From: Yimella sp. cx-51 | Lineage (GTDB): Bacteria > Actinomycetota > Actinomycetes > Actinomycetales > Dermatophilaceae | Direction of reading: 5' to 3' | NCBI RefSeq assembly: GCF_017654605.1 | Contig: NZ_CP072113.1 | Span: 1,364,001-1,428,000, forward strand | Length of the DNA stretch: 64,000 bases | In this document: positions 49,116 through 63,835 of the stretch, in pieces | How the letters are laid out: each line of letters starts with the position of its first letter | Numbering within the stretch: position 1 is the stretch's first letter | Position numbers and translations under genes: made by a program | Notes under the pieces: model-generated | Database searches by the model: none | What the model was told of the DNA's origin: nothing | The model's input: only the letters and a program-made list of their open reading frames with translations

Positions 49116-50902
49116 GCACCGCGACCGAACAGGTCGGCAACGCCCAGGAACTACGCACCTGGCAGACCTTGAAGCGTGGTTTCGAGCTGTCCCCGGAGCT
49201 GCGACGTGGTCTGTGGGTCACCATCGCGCTCGCGGTCTTCTCCACCGCCGGCCGGGTGCTGGTGCCGATCGCGGTGCAGCAGACCCTCGACCACGGCATT
49301 CTCACGGCCGGTGGTCCGGACGTCGGTGCCGTGCTCACCCTCACCCTCATCACGGCACTCGGCGTCGTGGTCACTGGCACGGCGTCCTATTTCGTCAACC
49401 TCCGACTCTTCCGCAGCAGCGAGAGCGGCTTGGCGACGTTGCGGGTCAAGGGATTCCGCCACATCCATGACTTGTCAATGCTCACCCAGAACGCCGAACG
49501 ACGAGGCGCGTTGGTGTCACGGGTGACCAGTGACGTCGACCAGATCTCCCAGTTCGTGCAGTTCAGCGGACTCATGCTGCTCATGGCGATGGGTCAACTG
49601 CTGATCGCCACCATCCTCATGCTGATCTACAGCCCGCTGCTGGCCGCCGTGGTGTGGATCTGCTTCATCCCGATGTTCGTCGTCCTGCGCTACTTCCAAG
49701 GCGTGGTGGGACGCGCTTACACCGTCGTCCGTGAGCGGGTCGGCGACATGCTGGCCGCGATCTCCGAGTCAGTCGTCGGCGCTGCCACGATTCGTGCCTA
49801 CGGCGTGCAGGACCGCACAGCCGAACGGATTGACACCACGGTCGAAGCGCATCGCCGGGCGAGCATCCGGGCCCAGATCCGCGCCGTCGGGGCCTTCAGC
49901 ACCGGACAGTTCGTGGCCGGTGTCACCACCATCGTCGTGCTGGTGATCGGTGCCCGTCAGGCTGTCGCGGGGCATCTCACGCTCGGTGAGTTGGTTGCCT
50001 TCCTGTTCATCGTCAACCTCTTCACCCAGCCGGTGCAGATGGCGACGGAGAATCTCAACGACCTGCAGAACGCCGTGGCCGGCTGGCGGCGAGTGATCGG
50101 GCTGATCGACACACCCGTGGCGGTGCAGGATCCCGAAGACGGACGCGAGCTGCCGGGCGGCTCCCTGAGCGTCGACTTCGAGCAGGTGTCCTTCGCATAC
50201 CCCGGTGGCCGCACCGTGCTCCATGACGTCGATCTGCACATCGCCCCCGGCACCCGCGTCGCGGTCGTGGGGGAGACCGGTTCGGGGAAGACCACGATCG
50301 CCAAACTCGTGACGCGGTTGATGGATCCGGTCAACGGCACGGTCCGGCTGGCCGGCATCGACCTGCGCAGCATCAGCTTCGCCTCCCTGCGTCAGCACGT
50401 CGTGCTCGTGCCCCAGGAAGGATTACTGTTCGACGCGACCCTGCTCGACAACGTCCGGTTCGGGGTGCCCACCGCGACCCGGGACGATGTGCAGCGGGCC
50501 TTCGCGCAGATGGACCTCACCGACTGGCTCGCCGGACTGCCCAAGGGGCTCGATTCCGATGTCGGTCAGCGCGGCGAGTCACTGTCCGCCGGAGAGCGAC
50601 AGCTGGTTGCGCTGGCACGGGCCTACCTTGCCGATCCAGATCTGCTGCTGCTGGACGAGGCCACCTCGGCCGTCGATCCGGGCACTGAGGTGCGCATCCA
50701 GCGGGCACTCGACAAGGTGACCTCCGGACGCACGTCCATCGCGATCGCCCACCGGCTCTCCACCGCTGAGTCAGCAGATCTCGTGGTGGTCGTGGACGCC
50801 GGGCGGATCGTCGCCGTAGGCCCGCACACCGACCTCGTGCGCGACCGCGACTCCGTGTACGGACGCTTGCACGCGAGTTGGGCCGCGCAGCAGAGCTCAT
50901 GA
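49112..50902 (+). CDS. ABC exporter half-transporter with intact Walker B but altered signature (subunit B)
   Basis: 596 residues from the ATG at 49112, coupled to the previous gene (ATGA). Six membrane helices are followed by a nucleotide-binding domain with Walker A GETGSGKTT (387-395), Walker B plus catalytic Glu (LLLLDEATS, Glu516) and H-loop His547 (IAHRLST). The signature motif is LSAGERQ at 491-497 instead of LSGGQ. In the heterodimer its own Walker A/B with the partner's LSGGQ forms the active site, and its LSAGE with the partner's Asp544/Tyr575 forms the inactive one. Confidence 0.9.
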   Translation: MSTATEQVGNAQELRTWQTLKRGFELSPELRRGLWVTIALAVFSTAGRVLVPIAVQQTLDHGILTAGGPDVGAVLTLTLITALGVVVTGTASYFVNLRLFRSSESGLATLRVKGFRHIHDLSMLTQNAERRGALVSRVTSDVDQISQFVQFSGLMLLMAMGQLLIATILMLIYSPLLAAVVWICFIPMFVVLRYFQGVVGRAYTVVRERVGDMLAAISESVVGAATIRAYGVQDRTAERIDTTVEAHRRASIRAQIRAVGAFSTGQFVAGVTTIVVLVIGARQAVAGHLTLGELVAFLFIVNLFTQPVQMATENLNDLQNAVAGWRRVIGLIDTPVAVQDPEDGRELPGGSLSVDFEQVSFAYPGGRTVLHDVDLHIAPGTRVAVVGETGSGKTTIAKLVTRLMDPVNGTVRLAGIDLRSISFASLRQHVVLVPQEGLLFDATLLDNVRFGVPTATRDDVQRAFAQMDLTDWLAGLPKGLDSDVGQRGESLSAGERQLVALARAYLADPDLLLLDEATSAVDPGTEVRIQRALDKVTSGRTSIAIAHRLSTAESADLVVVVDAGRIVAVGPHTDLVRDRDSVYGRLHASWAAQQSS

Positions 50903-50980
50903 CGGCGCGGGAGCGTCCGGTCGAGCCCGAGGGTGGGACACCGACGCTTTAGTCAAGAGACGTGCGGGACAATGGAGCCC

Positions 50981-51331
50981 ATGTCCAGCAGTCCTCTCGC
51001 CCCCGAGCTTGCCGCCCGCCTCAAACGTGACCCCGCAGGGCTGGTTGCTGCTGTCGTCCAGCAGCACGACACGGGCGAGGTCTTGATGCTCGGGTGGATG
51101 GACGACGAAGCATTGCACCGCACGCTCACGACTGGACGGGTCACCTTCTGGTCGCGTAGCCGTCAGGAGTACTGGCGCAAGGGCGACACCAGCGGACACG
51201 TGCAACACGTGAAATCGGTCAGCCTCGACTGCGACGGTGATGCACTGCTGGTGCGGGTCGACCAGGTGGGTGCGGCGTGTCACACCGGCGAACCCACCTG
51301 CTTCCACCACGAGTTGGAGGTCACCGCATGA
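50981..51331 (+). CDS. hisI: Phosphoribosyl-AMP cyclohydrolase
   Basis: Third step of histidine synthesis, zinc-dependent. It has 116 residues from the ATG at 50981; an ATG at 50972 would add three. Motifs are [33 protein letters not shown], and the metal ligands in [11 protein letters not shown] and [11 protein letters not shown]. It is monofunctional, consistent with the separate hisE. Its stop overlaps trpE (ATGA), the usual hisI-trpE junction of actinobacteria. A GACAAT box nine bases before the first ATG may be the -10. Confidence 0.96.
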   Translation: MSSSPLAPELAARLKRDPAGLVAAVVQQHDTGEVLMLGWMDDEALHRTLTTGRVTFWSRSRQEYWRKGDTSGHVQHVKSVSLDCDGDALLVRVDQVGAACHTGEPTCFHHELEVTA

Positions 51332-52866
51332 GCGACCTTGCGGCTGATCTGACATTCGGCACCACCTGGCCCTCGGCGAACCTCTTCGAGGAGCTGGCCC
51401 GCGACCGTCGCCTGATCCCGGTGGTGCGCCGGGTGCTCGCCGATGCCGAGACGCCGCTGGGGGTCTACCGCAAGCTCGCGGGCGATCGTCCGGGCACCTT
51501 CCTGCTGGAGTCGGCCGAGCACGGGGGAGTGTGGTCGCGCTACTCGATCATCGGCGCAGCCAGCCACGCGACGCTCACCGAACGTGACGGCCAGGCCCAC
51601 TGGATCGGCCAGCCGCCTGTCGGCGTACCGTCCGACGGTGATCCCAGCGAGGCGTTGCGGGCCACCCTGCAGGTGCTCGCCACTGCAGCGATCCCCGGGC
51701 TGCCGCCGCTGACCGGGGGCATGGTCGGCGCCATCACCTACGACACGGTGCGCCGGTGGGAGAAGCTGCCTGACAGCGGAGCCGACCCGCTCGGCCTTCC
51801 CGAACTGTCGATGATGCTGACCACCGATCTTGCCGTTTTCGACCACGCCGACAACTCGTTGCTGCTGGTGGCCAACGCCATCAACCACGACAACACGCCC
51901 GAGCGCGTCGAACAGGCCCACGCGGACGCCGTCCGCCGGCTCGACTCGATGATCGAGGCACTCATGCAACCGGCGCCGAGCACGGTCACAGTGCCGGCCC
52001 CGGCGTCTTTGCAGCCGTCCAGCAGCCACACCCAGCAGCAGTTCCACGACATGGTGGACGCCTGCAAGGAGGCGATCCGCGCCGGTGAAGCCTTCCAGAT
52101 CGTTGTCTCGAAACGATTCTCGGTGCCCAACGATGCAGATGCCTTGGACGTCTATCGTGCACTGCGGGCCAGCAACCCCAGTCCGTACATGTACCTGCTG
52201 CGCATCCCGCTGCCGCAGGGCGGCTCGTACGAGATCGTCGGTTCGAGCCCGGAGGCGCTGGTCAAGGTGACCGCCGGTGAGGTGATCACCCACCCGATCG
52301 CCGGTTCGCGTCCGCGGGGCAAGACCCCCGAGCACGACCTGCAGTTGCGCGAAGAGCTGCTCGGCGATCCCAAGGAGCGCGCCGAACATCTGATGTTGGT
52401 CGATCTGTCACGCAACGACCTGCAGCGGGTGTGCCAGGCGGGCACCGTCGACACTGTCGAGTTCATGAACGTGCGCCGATACAGCCACATCATGCATCTG
52501 GAGTCGACCGTCGTCGGGCGCCTGAAGGACGACCGCAGCTCCTACGACGCGCTCGTGGCCACCTTCCCGGCCGGCACCCTCTCGGGGGCACCGAAACCAC
52601 GCGCCATGGCGATCATCGACCAGCTGGAGGGCCTGCGCCGAGGCGTGTACGGCGGCGTCGTGGGGTATCTCGACTTCGCCGGTGATCTCGACATGGCGAT
52701 CGCCATCCGCACCGCCGTGCTCCACGACGGTCAGGCCCATGTGCAGGCAGGGGCCGGCATCGTCGCCGACTCGGTGGCCGAATCGGAGTACCAGGAGACG
52801 GTCAACAAGGCGGCGGCGGCGCTGCGGGCCGTCGCGACGGCCAACGGCATGAGGTCGCCGCAATGA
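51328..52866 (+). CDS. trpE: Anthranilate synthase component I
   Basis: Uses chorismate and ammonia to make anthranilate. It has 512 residues from the ATG at 51328. The LLES tryptophan-feedback motif is at 59-62. The chorismate-binding domain contains [39 protein letters not shown] and [17 protein letters not shown]. The glutaminase subunit (trpG) and trpD are not in the window. No leader peptide or attenuator is visible because trpE starts within hisI. Confidence 0.97.
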   Translation: MSDLAADLTFGTTWPSANLFEELARDRRLIPVVRRVLADAETPLGVYRKLAGDRPGTFLLESAEHGGVWSRYSIIGAASHATLTERDGQAHWIGQPPVGVPSDGDPSEALRATLQVLATAAIPGLPPLTGGMVGAITYDTVRRWEKLPDSGADPLGLPELSMMLTTDLAVFDHADNSLLLVANAINHDNTPERVEQAHADAVRRLDSMIEALMQPAPSTVTVPAPASLQPSSSHTQQQFHDMVDACKEAIRAGEAFQIVVSKRFSVPNDADALDVYRALRASNPSPYMYLLRIPLPQGGSYEIVGSSPEALVKVTAGEVITHPIAGSRPRGKTPEHDLQLREELLGDPKERAEHLMLVDLSRNDLQRVCQAGTVDTVEFMNVRRYSHIMHLESTVVGRLKDDRSSYDALVATFPAGTLSGAPKPRAMAIIDQLEGLRRGVYGGVVGYLDFAGDLDMAIAIRTAVLHDGQAHVQAGAGIVADSVAESEYQETVNKAAAALRAVATANGMRSPQ

Positions 52867-53432
52867 CCGGCTTCCTGGCCCGCCGCACCCAGCTCGCTCT
52901 GGCCTTCCTGAGCGCTCTGGCGCTGCTGGCCCTCACCACCCGTCCGTGGATCGAGGCGACGGTGGTCGACACCATCACCGGCACCATCCGCAACAGCGTC
53001 CGCGGCAGCACTGTTGCACCGTTGGCTTTCGCGGGGTCGCTGGTCGCCCTGGCAGCCGTCATCGCGCTGATGAGCTCGCGCAGGATCGGGCGGGTCATCG
53101 CCTCGATCGCGCTGCTGGCGGCAGGAGTGATGGCGAGCTACGCGGTCGGTGGCGTGGCCCTTGACCCTGCGGCTGCGGCCCGGTCACACCTGGCCGGGCA
53201 GGCCGGGCATGCCGATGCCCGTGTGCGCGAGGCAACCGCCACCTTCTGGGTGTGGCCGACAATGGGCGTGGCGGTGGTTGTCGCGCTGCTGGGTCTGTCG
53301 ACCCTTCTGCTCGGACGCCGTTGGCAGGGCCTGGGGGCGAAGTACGACGCCCCGGCCGCCACGAAGGAATCGGATTGGGACCAACTCTCGGCGGGTCGCG
53401 ACCCGACTGCGGCGGACGCCGACCACGACTGA
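52863..53432 (+). CDS. Trp biosynthesis-associated membrane protein (TIGR02234)
   Basis: 189 residues with four predicted membrane helices (about 10-28, 56-74, 78-97, 133-152), an extracytoplasmic loop after the first containing RPWIEATVVD, and a polar C-terminal tail. It matches the conserved membrane protein found between trpE and trpC in actinobacteria. Its function is unknown. It overlaps trpE by four bases. Confidence 0.88.
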   Translation: MTGFLARRTQLALAFLSALALLALTTRPWIEATVVDTITGTIRNSVRGSTVAPLAFAGSLVALAAVIALMSSRRIGRVIASIALLAAGVMASYAVGGVALDPAAAARSHLAGQAGHADARVREATATFWVWPTMGVAVVVALLGLSTLLLGRRWQGLGAKYDAPAATKESDWDQLSAGRDPTAADADHD

Positions 53433-53476
53433 CAGAATGACTCGCAGCACCTTGCGTTCCACGAAGGAGAATCCTC

Positions 53477-53731
53477 ATGGCTGAAGAGCACCTCGACAAC
53501 CACGGCAAGAGCGTGGCGTCCTGGACCGCCGTCGGCATCCTGCTCACCGCCGCAGCACTGATCGCCATCGGCGTCTACTTCGGTCTCGACATCCTCACCT
53601 GGATCGGTGTGGTGCTCGTGGTCGTCGGTGCCATCGCCGGCAAGGCCCTCACCGCTGCCGGTTTCGGCTCCGACCCGCACCCCGCGCCGCAGGCCCGCGT
53701 GAGCCACGCCGAGCCGCAGTCCAACCACTGA
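53477..53731 (+). CDS. HGxxPAAW-family small membrane protein
   Basis: 84 residues with two membrane helices (about 17-36 and 38-60) and an N-terminal HGKSVASWTAV segment corresponding to the HGxxPAAW motif. The motif Pro-Ala-Ala-Trp reads Val-Ala-Ser-Trp. GAAGGAG precedes the ATG at 53477. It is always found beside trp genes in actinobacteria, and its role is unknown. Confidence 0.82.
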   Translation: MAEEHLDNHGKSVASWTAVGILLTAAALIAIGVYFGLDILTWIGVVLVVVGAIAGKALTAAGFGSDPHPAPQARVSHAEPQSNH

Positions 53732-53740
53732 GTTCCCCGC

Positions 53741-54550
53741 GTGAGCACAGTTCTCGACGACATCATCGTCGGGGTGCGCGCCGACCTCACCGAGCGCATG
53801 CGCGCTGTGGGCCACAAGGCCATCATCGAGCGTGCCGCCGGAGCGGCGCCCGCACTCGACGCAGCGGCCGCCCTGGCCGCCCCCGGGCCGGTGAAGGTCA
53901 TCTCCGAGGTCAAGCGGCGCAGCCCGAGCAAGGGGGCTCTCGCCGAGATTCCCGACCCCGCGCAACTCGCCGCAGCGTACGAAGCGGGCGGCGCCACGGC
54001 GATCTCCGTGCTCACCGAACAACGTCGCTTCGGAGGCAGCCTCGACGACCTCGACGCCGTTCGAGCTGCCGTGCGAATTCCGGTGCTGCGTAAAGACTTC
54101 ATGGTCAGCGAGTACCAGTTGTTCGAGGCACGTGCACACGGCGCCGACATCATCCTGCTGATCGTCGCGGCGCTCGACGACGCCCAGTTGCACGACCTCT
54201 TCCAGCAGTCGAGCGAGCTCGGCATGACCGCTCTGGTCGAGGTGCACGACGAGGCCGAGACCGAGCGCGCCGTCGACCTCGGCGCCAAGATCATCGGGGT
54301 CAACGCCCGCAATCTCAAGACACTCGAGGTGCACCCCGAGATGTTCGCCCAGCTCGCCCCGCTGATTCCCGCCGACCGGGTGAAGGTCGCCGAATCGGGC
54401 ATCCGGGACCCACAGGACGTCAGTGACTACGTCGCGGCCGGGGCCGACGCCGTGCTGGTCGGCGAAGCGCTCGTCACCGGTGGATCACCCGCCGACGCGG
54501 TGGCCGCCATGATCAAGGCCGGCGCCCGCGCCGGCGAAGGAGTTGTGTGA
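53741..54550 (+). CDS. trpC: Indole-3-glycerol phosphate synthase
   Basis: Converts CdRP to indole-3-glycerol phosphate. It has 269 residues from the GTG at 53741. TIM-barrel motifs are [13 protein letters not shown], the catalytic [34 protein letters not shown], and [10 protein letters not shown]. It is monofunctional with no TrpF fusion, as expected in actinobacteria where PriA/HisA supplies that step. It overlaps trpB. Confidence 0.96.
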   Translation: MSTVLDDIIVGVRADLTERMRAVGHKAIIERAAGAAPALDAAAALAAPGPVKVISEVKRRSPSKGALAEIPDPAQLAAAYEAGGATAISVLTEQRRFGGSLDDLDAVRAAVRIPVLRKDFMVSEYQLFEARAHGADIILLIVAALDDAQLHDLFQQSSELGMTALVEVHDEAETERAVDLGAKIIGVNARNLKTLEVHPEMFAQLAPLIPADRVKVAESGIRDPQDVSDYVAAGADAVLVGEALVTGGSPADAVAAMIKAGARAGEGVV

Positions 54551-55797
54551 GCATCCCAGTCAGCCAGAACGCGGGCCGGTCCGGTGTGGGCCGGTTCGGT
54601 GCGTATGGCGGCCGATACGTGCCCGAGGCCCTGATCGCCGCGTTGGAGGAGCTCGACGAGCACCGCTCCAAGGCGGCGGCCGACCCCGAATTCGTCGCCC
54701 AGTTGGCGGCGCTGCACAAGACCTACACCGGTCGTCCGAGCATCCTCACCGAAGTGCCGCGCTTCGCCGATCACTGCGGCGGGGCACGCGTGGTGCTCAA
54801 GCGAGAAGACTTGAACCACACCGGCTCGCACAAGATCAACAACGTGCTGGGGCAGGCCCTGCTCGCGCAGCGCATGGGCAAGCGGCGGGTCATCGCCGAG
54901 ACCGGAGCCGGTCAGCACGGCGTCGCCACCGCCACCGCCGCAGCGCTGCTCGGGCTCGAGTGCGTCGTCTACATGGGGCAGGTCGACACCCAGCGCCAAG
55001 CGCTCAACGTTGCCCGCATGCGTCTGCTCGGTGCCAAGGTCGTCCCGGTCACCCACGGCTCGCGCACCCTCAAGGACGCCGTCAACGAGGCCTTCCGCGA
55101 TTGGGTGGCCAATGTCGATCACACGCACTACGTGCTGGGCACGGTCACCGGGCCCTACCCCTTCCCGGAGATGGTGCGTGACTTCCACAAGATCATCGGC
55201 GAAGAGGCCCGTCGGCAGATGCTCGACGAGTACGGCCAGTTGCCCGACGCGGTGCTCGCCTGCGTCGGCGGTGGTTCCAACGCCATGGGCATCTTCCACC
55301 GCTTCATCGGCGACGAGGGCGTGCGACTGATCGGCCTGGAAGGCGGGGGAGAGGGCATCGAATCCGGACGCCACGCCGCCCGCTTCACCGGTCAGGCGAC
55401 CCCCGGCGTCCTGCACGGTGCCTACACCTACTTGCTGCAGGACGACGAGGGTCAGACCGTCGAATCCCATTCCGTCTCAGCCGGACTCGACTATCCCAGT
55501 GTTGGTCCGGAGCACGCCTATCTGCGTGATTCGGGCCGGGCGGAGTACTACCCGGTCACCGACGTCGAGGCAATGGATGCCTTCAAGCTGCTCGCTCGCA
55601 CCGAGGGCATCCTGCCGGCGATCGAGTCGGCCCATGCCCTCGCTGGCGCCATCCGGATCGGCAAGGAACTCGGCCCGGACGCAATGCTCTTGGTCAGTCT
55701 GTCGGGCCGGGGCGACAAGGACGTCCACACCGCCGGGCAATGGTTCGGCCTGCTCGACGAAGGCGGCAACATCATCGAGGACGGTGAGCAGCTGTGA
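54547..55797 (+). CDS. trpB: Tryptophan synthase beta chain
   Basis: PLP enzyme that condenses indole and serine. It has 416 residues from the GTG at 54547 (GTGA overlap with trpC). Lys96 in HTGSHKINN binds [16 protein letters not shown] and [13 protein letters not shown] are the substrate and phosphate loops. It begins with the [13 protein letters not shown] segment typical of TrpB1. Confidence 0.97.
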   Translation: MSIPVSQNAGRSGVGRFGAYGGRYVPEALIAALEELDEHRSKAAADPEFVAQLAALHKTYTGRPSILTEVPRFADHCGGARVVLKREDLNHTGSHKINNVLGQALLAQRMGKRRVIAETGAGQHGVATATAAALLGLECVVYMGQVDTQRQALNVARMRLLGAKVVPVTHGSRTLKDAVNEAFRDWVANVDHTHYVLGTVTGPYPFPEMVRDFHKIIGEEARRQMLDEYGQLPDAVLACVGGGSNAMGIFHRFIGDEGVRLIGLEGGGEGIESGRHAARFTGQATPGVLHGAYTYLLQDDEGQTVESHSVSAGLDYPSVGPEHAYLRDSGRAEYYPVTDVEAMDAFKLLARTEGILPAIESAHALAGAIRIGKELGPDAMLLVSLSGRGDKDVHTAGQWFGLLDEGGNIIEDGEQL

Positions 55798-56597
55798 CCC
55801 GTGTCGACGAAGTGCTGGCGCAAGCACGCGCCGAAGGCCGTGCCGCACTGGTGGGCTATCTGCCGGTCGGATGTCCGAGCGTGCCCGAATCGATCGAAGC
55901 CATGGTGTCGATGGTCGAGGCGGGCGTCGACATCGTCGAGGTGGGCATGCCCTACACCGACCCGCTGATGGACGGCCCGGTCATCCAGGACGCCGCGACG
56001 CGCGCCTTGGAGAACGGTGTGCACATCACCGATGTCTTCAAGGCCGTCGAGGCAGTGACCGCGGCCGGGGGCGCTGCTGTGGTGATGATCTACTGGAATC
56101 TCGTGCTGCACTACGGAGTCGAGAAGTTCGCACGCGACCTGAAAGCAGCCGGTGGATCGGGCCTCATCACTCCCGATCTGGTGCCGGACGAGGCGCAGGA
56201 ATGGTTGGACGCCAGCGCCGCGCATGACCTCAACCGCATCTTCCTGATCGCTCCGAGCTCTTCGCCTGAGCGCATCGCGTACGCCACCGAGGCGAGCAGC
56301 GGATTCGTCTACGCCACCGCGGTCATGGGCGTCACCGGTATGCGCGAGAGTCTCGGCAACCACGCCAAAGAACTACTGGAGCGAGCACGTCCCTTCACCG
56401 ACCTGCCGATCTGCGTCGGTATCGGGGTGAGCACACCTGACCAAGCCGCGCAGGTCGCGCAGTTCGCCGACGGCGTCATCGTCGGCACCGCGCTGGTGCG
56501 AACGCTGCTGGAGAACGACGTGCAGGCCGACCGCTTGGAGGCCCTGCGGTCGCTGTCGGCGCAGCTGGCCGCAGGCGTTCGCCGGGGACATTCGTGA
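55794..56597 (+). CDS. trpA: Tryptophan synthase alpha chain
   Basis: Cleaves indole-3-glycerol phosphate to indole, channelled to TrpB. It has 267 residues. The catalytic glutamate is in [18 protein letters not shown], with the second acid in the same stretch. The usual FSDPLADGP reads YTDPLMDGP, a form common in actinobacteria. It overlaps trpB upstream and lgt downstream by four bases each. Confidence 0.96.
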   Translation: MTRVDEVLAQARAEGRAALVGYLPVGCPSVPESIEAMVSMVEAGVDIVEVGMPYTDPLMDGPVIQDAATRALENGVHITDVFKAVEAVTAAGGAAVVMIYWNLVLHYGVEKFARDLKAAGGSGLITPDLVPDEAQEWLDASAAHDLNRIFLIAPSSSPERIAYATEASSGFVYATAVMGVTGMRESLGNHAKELLERARPFTDLPICVGIGVSTPDQAAQVAQFADGVIVGTALVRTLLENDVQADRLEALRSLSAQLAAGVRRGHS

Positions 56598-57550
56598 GGA
56601 ATTACATTCCTTCGCCCGAAGCGGGAGTGTTGTGGCTCGGGCCCTTTCCGCTGCGCGGCTACGCCTTGTGCATCCTGGCCGGCATCGTTGCGGCGGTCTG
56701 GGTCTGCGGGCGTCGGCTGCGCGACCGTGGCTACCAGAGCGAGGACGCCCTCAACGTTGCCTGGTGGGCCGTACCTTTCGGCATCCTCGGCGGCCGCATC
56801 TACCACGTCATCAGCTCACCGCAGGCCTACTTCGGTGAAGGCGGACGACCGCTCGATGCGTTCAAGATCTGGCAGGGCGGCCTCGGCATCTGGGGTGCGA
56901 TCGCCCTGGGCGCTTTCGGAGCCTGGCTGGGCTGCCGCAAGTACAACATCAACTTCTGGGACTACGCCGATGCCGCTGCACCAGGCGTGATCCTCGCCCA
57001 GGCGATGGGCCGTTGGGGCAACTGGTTCAACAACGAGCTGTACGGCGAGCGCTCGACGCTGCCCTGGGCGCTGGAGATCCACGAGTGGGACGAATCCGCC
57101 GGTGAAGCAGTGCGCGACAGCGCCGGCAACGCCGTCGTGCTCGGCTATTTCCAGCCGACCTTCCTGTACGAATCGCTCTGGTGCCTGTTGGTGGCCCTGA
57201 TCATCGTCTTCGTCGACCGCAAGTACGGACTCGCCCGCGGCCGCAGCTTCGCGCTGTACGTGATGCTCTACCCGGTCGGCCGCATCGTCTTCGAACTCAT
57301 GCGCACCGACCCCGCCAACCGCGTCCTGGGTCTGCGCCTCAATGTCTGGACCAGCCTGATCGTCTTCGCACTGGGCGCCTTCCTGTGGTGGAAGTTCCGT
57401 CGTAACCCCGTGGTCGCAGCAGACCCGGTGGGCGATGTCGACGAAGTCGACGATGACGACGATGACGACGAAACGGTCGACGGTGAGGGCAAGGTGGATG
57501 GCACGGAGGGCGCCGTCGACCGGAAATCGACGTCGTCCGACGAGAGCTGA
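56594..57550 (+). CDS. lgt: Prolipoprotein diacylglyceryl transferase
   Basis: Inner-membrane enzyme that adds diacylglycerol to the lipobox cysteine of prolipoproteins such as the one at 15.4 kb. It has 318 residues from the GTG at 56594. The Lgt signature is GRWGNWFNNELYG; FGILGGRIYHV and the periplasmic head are also present. The C-terminal 45 residues form a highly acidic cytoplasmic tail with a run of seven aspartates. trpA-lgt linkage is standard in actinobacteria. Confidence 0.95.
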   Translation: MRNYIPSPEAGVLWLGPFPLRGYALCILAGIVAAVWVCGRRLRDRGYQSEDALNVAWWAVPFGILGGRIYHVISSPQAYFGEGGRPLDAFKIWQGGLGIWGAIALGAFGAWLGCRKYNINFWDYADAAAPGVILAQAMGRWGNWFNNELYGERSTLPWALEIHEWDESAGEAVRDSAGNAVVLGYFQPTFLYESLWCLLVALIIVFVDRKYGLARGRSFALYVMLYPVGRIVFELMRTDPANRVLGLRLNVWTSLIVFALGAFLWWKFRRNPVVAADPVGDVDEVDDDDDDDETVDGEGKVDGTEGAVDRKSTSSDES

Positions 57551-57620
57551 TCGCCTCCACGGTCGTTCGCGCCGCCATCCGTCCTCGTCTCGAAGAATGA
57601 GACCTTTCAGTCCCATTGTG

Positions 57621-57648
57621 TGAAACAGGCGGTGGGCCTGGGTACTGT
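57621..57648 (+). promoter_or_regulatory. Predicted gltB promoter
   Basis: TGAAAC at 57621-57626 and TACTGT at 57643-57648 are 16 bases apart, placing transcription start near 57655. That would include the whole folded leader at 57662-57737. Confidence 0.45.
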
Positions 57649-57661
57649 GCACCTGCATGTC

Positions 57662-57737
57662 TGGCCAATGTCGTCCGGCCATGTGAACTCTTCACGGTGA
57701 CCATGCGCACTGCGCATCGGTCCGGACGACAGGTAGG
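57662..57737 (+). ncRNA. Candidate structured leader RNA of gltB (predicted three-way junction)
   Basis: P1 is 10 perfect pairs: TGTCGTCCGG (57669-57678) with CCGGACGACA (57722-57731). P2 is GTGAA-CTC-TTCAC (57683-57695). P3 is ACC-ATGCGC-ACT-GCGCAT-C-GGT (57700-57721), nine pairs with one bulged C. Linkers are CCAT, GGTG and none. The ribosome site AGGTAGG (57731-57737) begins at the last base of P1. An alternative hairpin, TGGCC/GGCCA (57662-57666/57677-57681), takes the 5' strand of P1 and excludes it. I know of no described motif with this form upstream of gltB. No covariation test was possible. Confidence 0.5.
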
Positions 57738-57746
57738 TGATCGGAC

Positions 57747-62277
<4,531 letters not shown>

Positions 62278-62285
<8 letters not shown>

Positions 62286-63735
62286 TCCGCGAGGTTTTCT
62301 GAAGCACCGCGAGCGTGAACTGCCCGCCCGTCGGCCGGTGCCGGTGCGTATCCGGGACTGGAAAGAGGTGTACGAGGAGCAGCAGCTCGTCCAGCTCCAG
62401 CGCCAGGCAAGTCGTTGCATGGACTGCGGAATCCCGTTCTGCCACAGCGGTTGTCCGCTGGGCAACCTGATTCCGGAATGGAACGACCTGGCCTACCGGG
62501 GAGAGTGGCCCGACGCCATCGAGCGGCTGCACGCCACGAACAACTTCCCCGAGTTCACCGGTCGCCTGTGCCCGGCTCCTTGCGAGACCGCGTGCGTGCT
62601 GGGCATCAGCCAGCCGGCGGTGACCATCAAGCAGGTCGAGGTCACCACCATCGAAAAGGCCTTCGAGGACGGCAATGTCGCGCCGCAGATCCCGACGCGG
62701 CTCACCGGCAAGACCGTCGCGGTCGTCGGCTCCGGTCCTGCCGGCTTGGCTGCCGCGCAGCAGCTGACCCGCGCTGGGCACACCGTGGTCGTCTACGAAC
62801 GTGACGACAAGCCGGGTGGTCTGCTGCGCTACGGCATTCCTGAGTTCAAGATGGAGAAGTCGGTCGTCGATCGACGCTTGGAGCAGATGACCGCCGAAGG
62901 CACCCGGTTCCGGTGCGACACCGAGATCGGCGTCGACATCACCGGGGAGCAGTTGCATCAGCGATTCGACGCCGTGGTGCTTGCAGTGGGCGCCACCGTG
63001 CCGCGCGACCTGCCCGTGCCCGGTCGTGAGCTGAAGGGCATTCACCAGGCGATGGAGTTCCTCCCGCAGGCCAACCGGCAGGCGCTCGGAGAGACCGTCG
63101 AGGGCCAGATCAGTGCGGAGGGCAAGCACGTCGTCGTCATCGGTGGCGGTGACACCGGCGCCGACTGCATCGGCACCTCGCACCGACACGGCGCCACGTC
63201 GGTCACCTCGTTGGAGATCATGCCGCAGCCGGGCGCCGACCGCGCCGACGACCAGCCGTGGCCGACCTACCCGATGCTCTACCGCATCGCCAGCGCGCAC
63301 GAGGAGGGTGGCGACCGGGTCTACGCGGTCAACACCAAGGAACTCGTCGGTGACGACGCCGGCAATGTCAAGGCGTTGAAGATCGTCGAAGTGCGCCGGG
63401 GTGACCAGGGCTTCGAGGAGGTGCCGGGCACCGAGCGCGAGCTGCCAGCCGATCTCGTGCTGCTCGCCATGGGCTTCCTCGGCCCGCAGGGTGAGGGGCT
63501 CCTGGAGCAGCTCGGCGTCGACAAGGACGACCGCTCGAATGTGATTCGCGACAAGCGTTTCGAGACCAATGTGCCCGGCGTCTTCGTCTGCGGCGACGCC
63601 GGACGAGGGCAGTCGCTCATCGTCTGGGCGATCGCCGAAGGTCGTTCGGCTGCCCGGGGTGTCGACGAATTCCTTTCCGGCGCATCGGAATTGCCCGCTC
63701 CGATCCAACCGACGGATCGTCCGCTGACGGTCTGA
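62278..63735 (+). CDS. gltD: Glutamate synthase small subunit
   Basis: FAD- and iron-sulfur-containing oxidoreductase that supplies electrons from NAD(P)H to GltB. It has 485 residues from the GTG at 62278 ([10 protein letters not shown]). The N-terminal 4Fe-4S region has [17 protein letters not shown] and [12 protein letters not shown]. The FAD motif is [15 protein letters not shown], the NADPH motif [13 protein letters not shown], and the closing FAD motif [19 protein letters not shown] strong terminator follows. Confidence 0.97.
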
Positions 63736-63749
63736 TCAGCCCGTCCGAG

Positions 63750-63798
63750 GCGCTCGGTCCCACGTTCCGGTACTACCGGTCAGTACGGGACCGAGCGC
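63750..63798 (+). terminator. gltBD terminator
   Basis: A perfect 12-bp stem, GCGCTCGGTCCC with GGGACCGAGCGC, encloses a loop that can fold into a smaller CCGG/CCGG hairpin. It starts 15 bases after gltD and is followed by TTCGTC, which also serves as the pyk -35. Confidence 0.8.
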
Positions 63799-63828
63799 TT
63801 CGTCATGTGCGGACAATCTCGCTAGGGT
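63799..63828 (+). promoter_or_regulatory. pyk promoter, leaderless type
   Basis: TTCGTC (63799-63804) and TAGGGT (63823-63828) are 18 bases apart, as in the pyr promoter. The -10 ends seven bases before the ATG at 63836, so transcription and translation probably start at the same place. Confidence 0.55.
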
Positions 63829-63835
63829 TTGAGGC

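Noticed and set aside
51277-51330. trp attenuator or leader peptide before trpE
   Set aside because: trpE starts inside the hisI stop codon, leaving no room for a leader, and no tandem Trp codons occur upstream.
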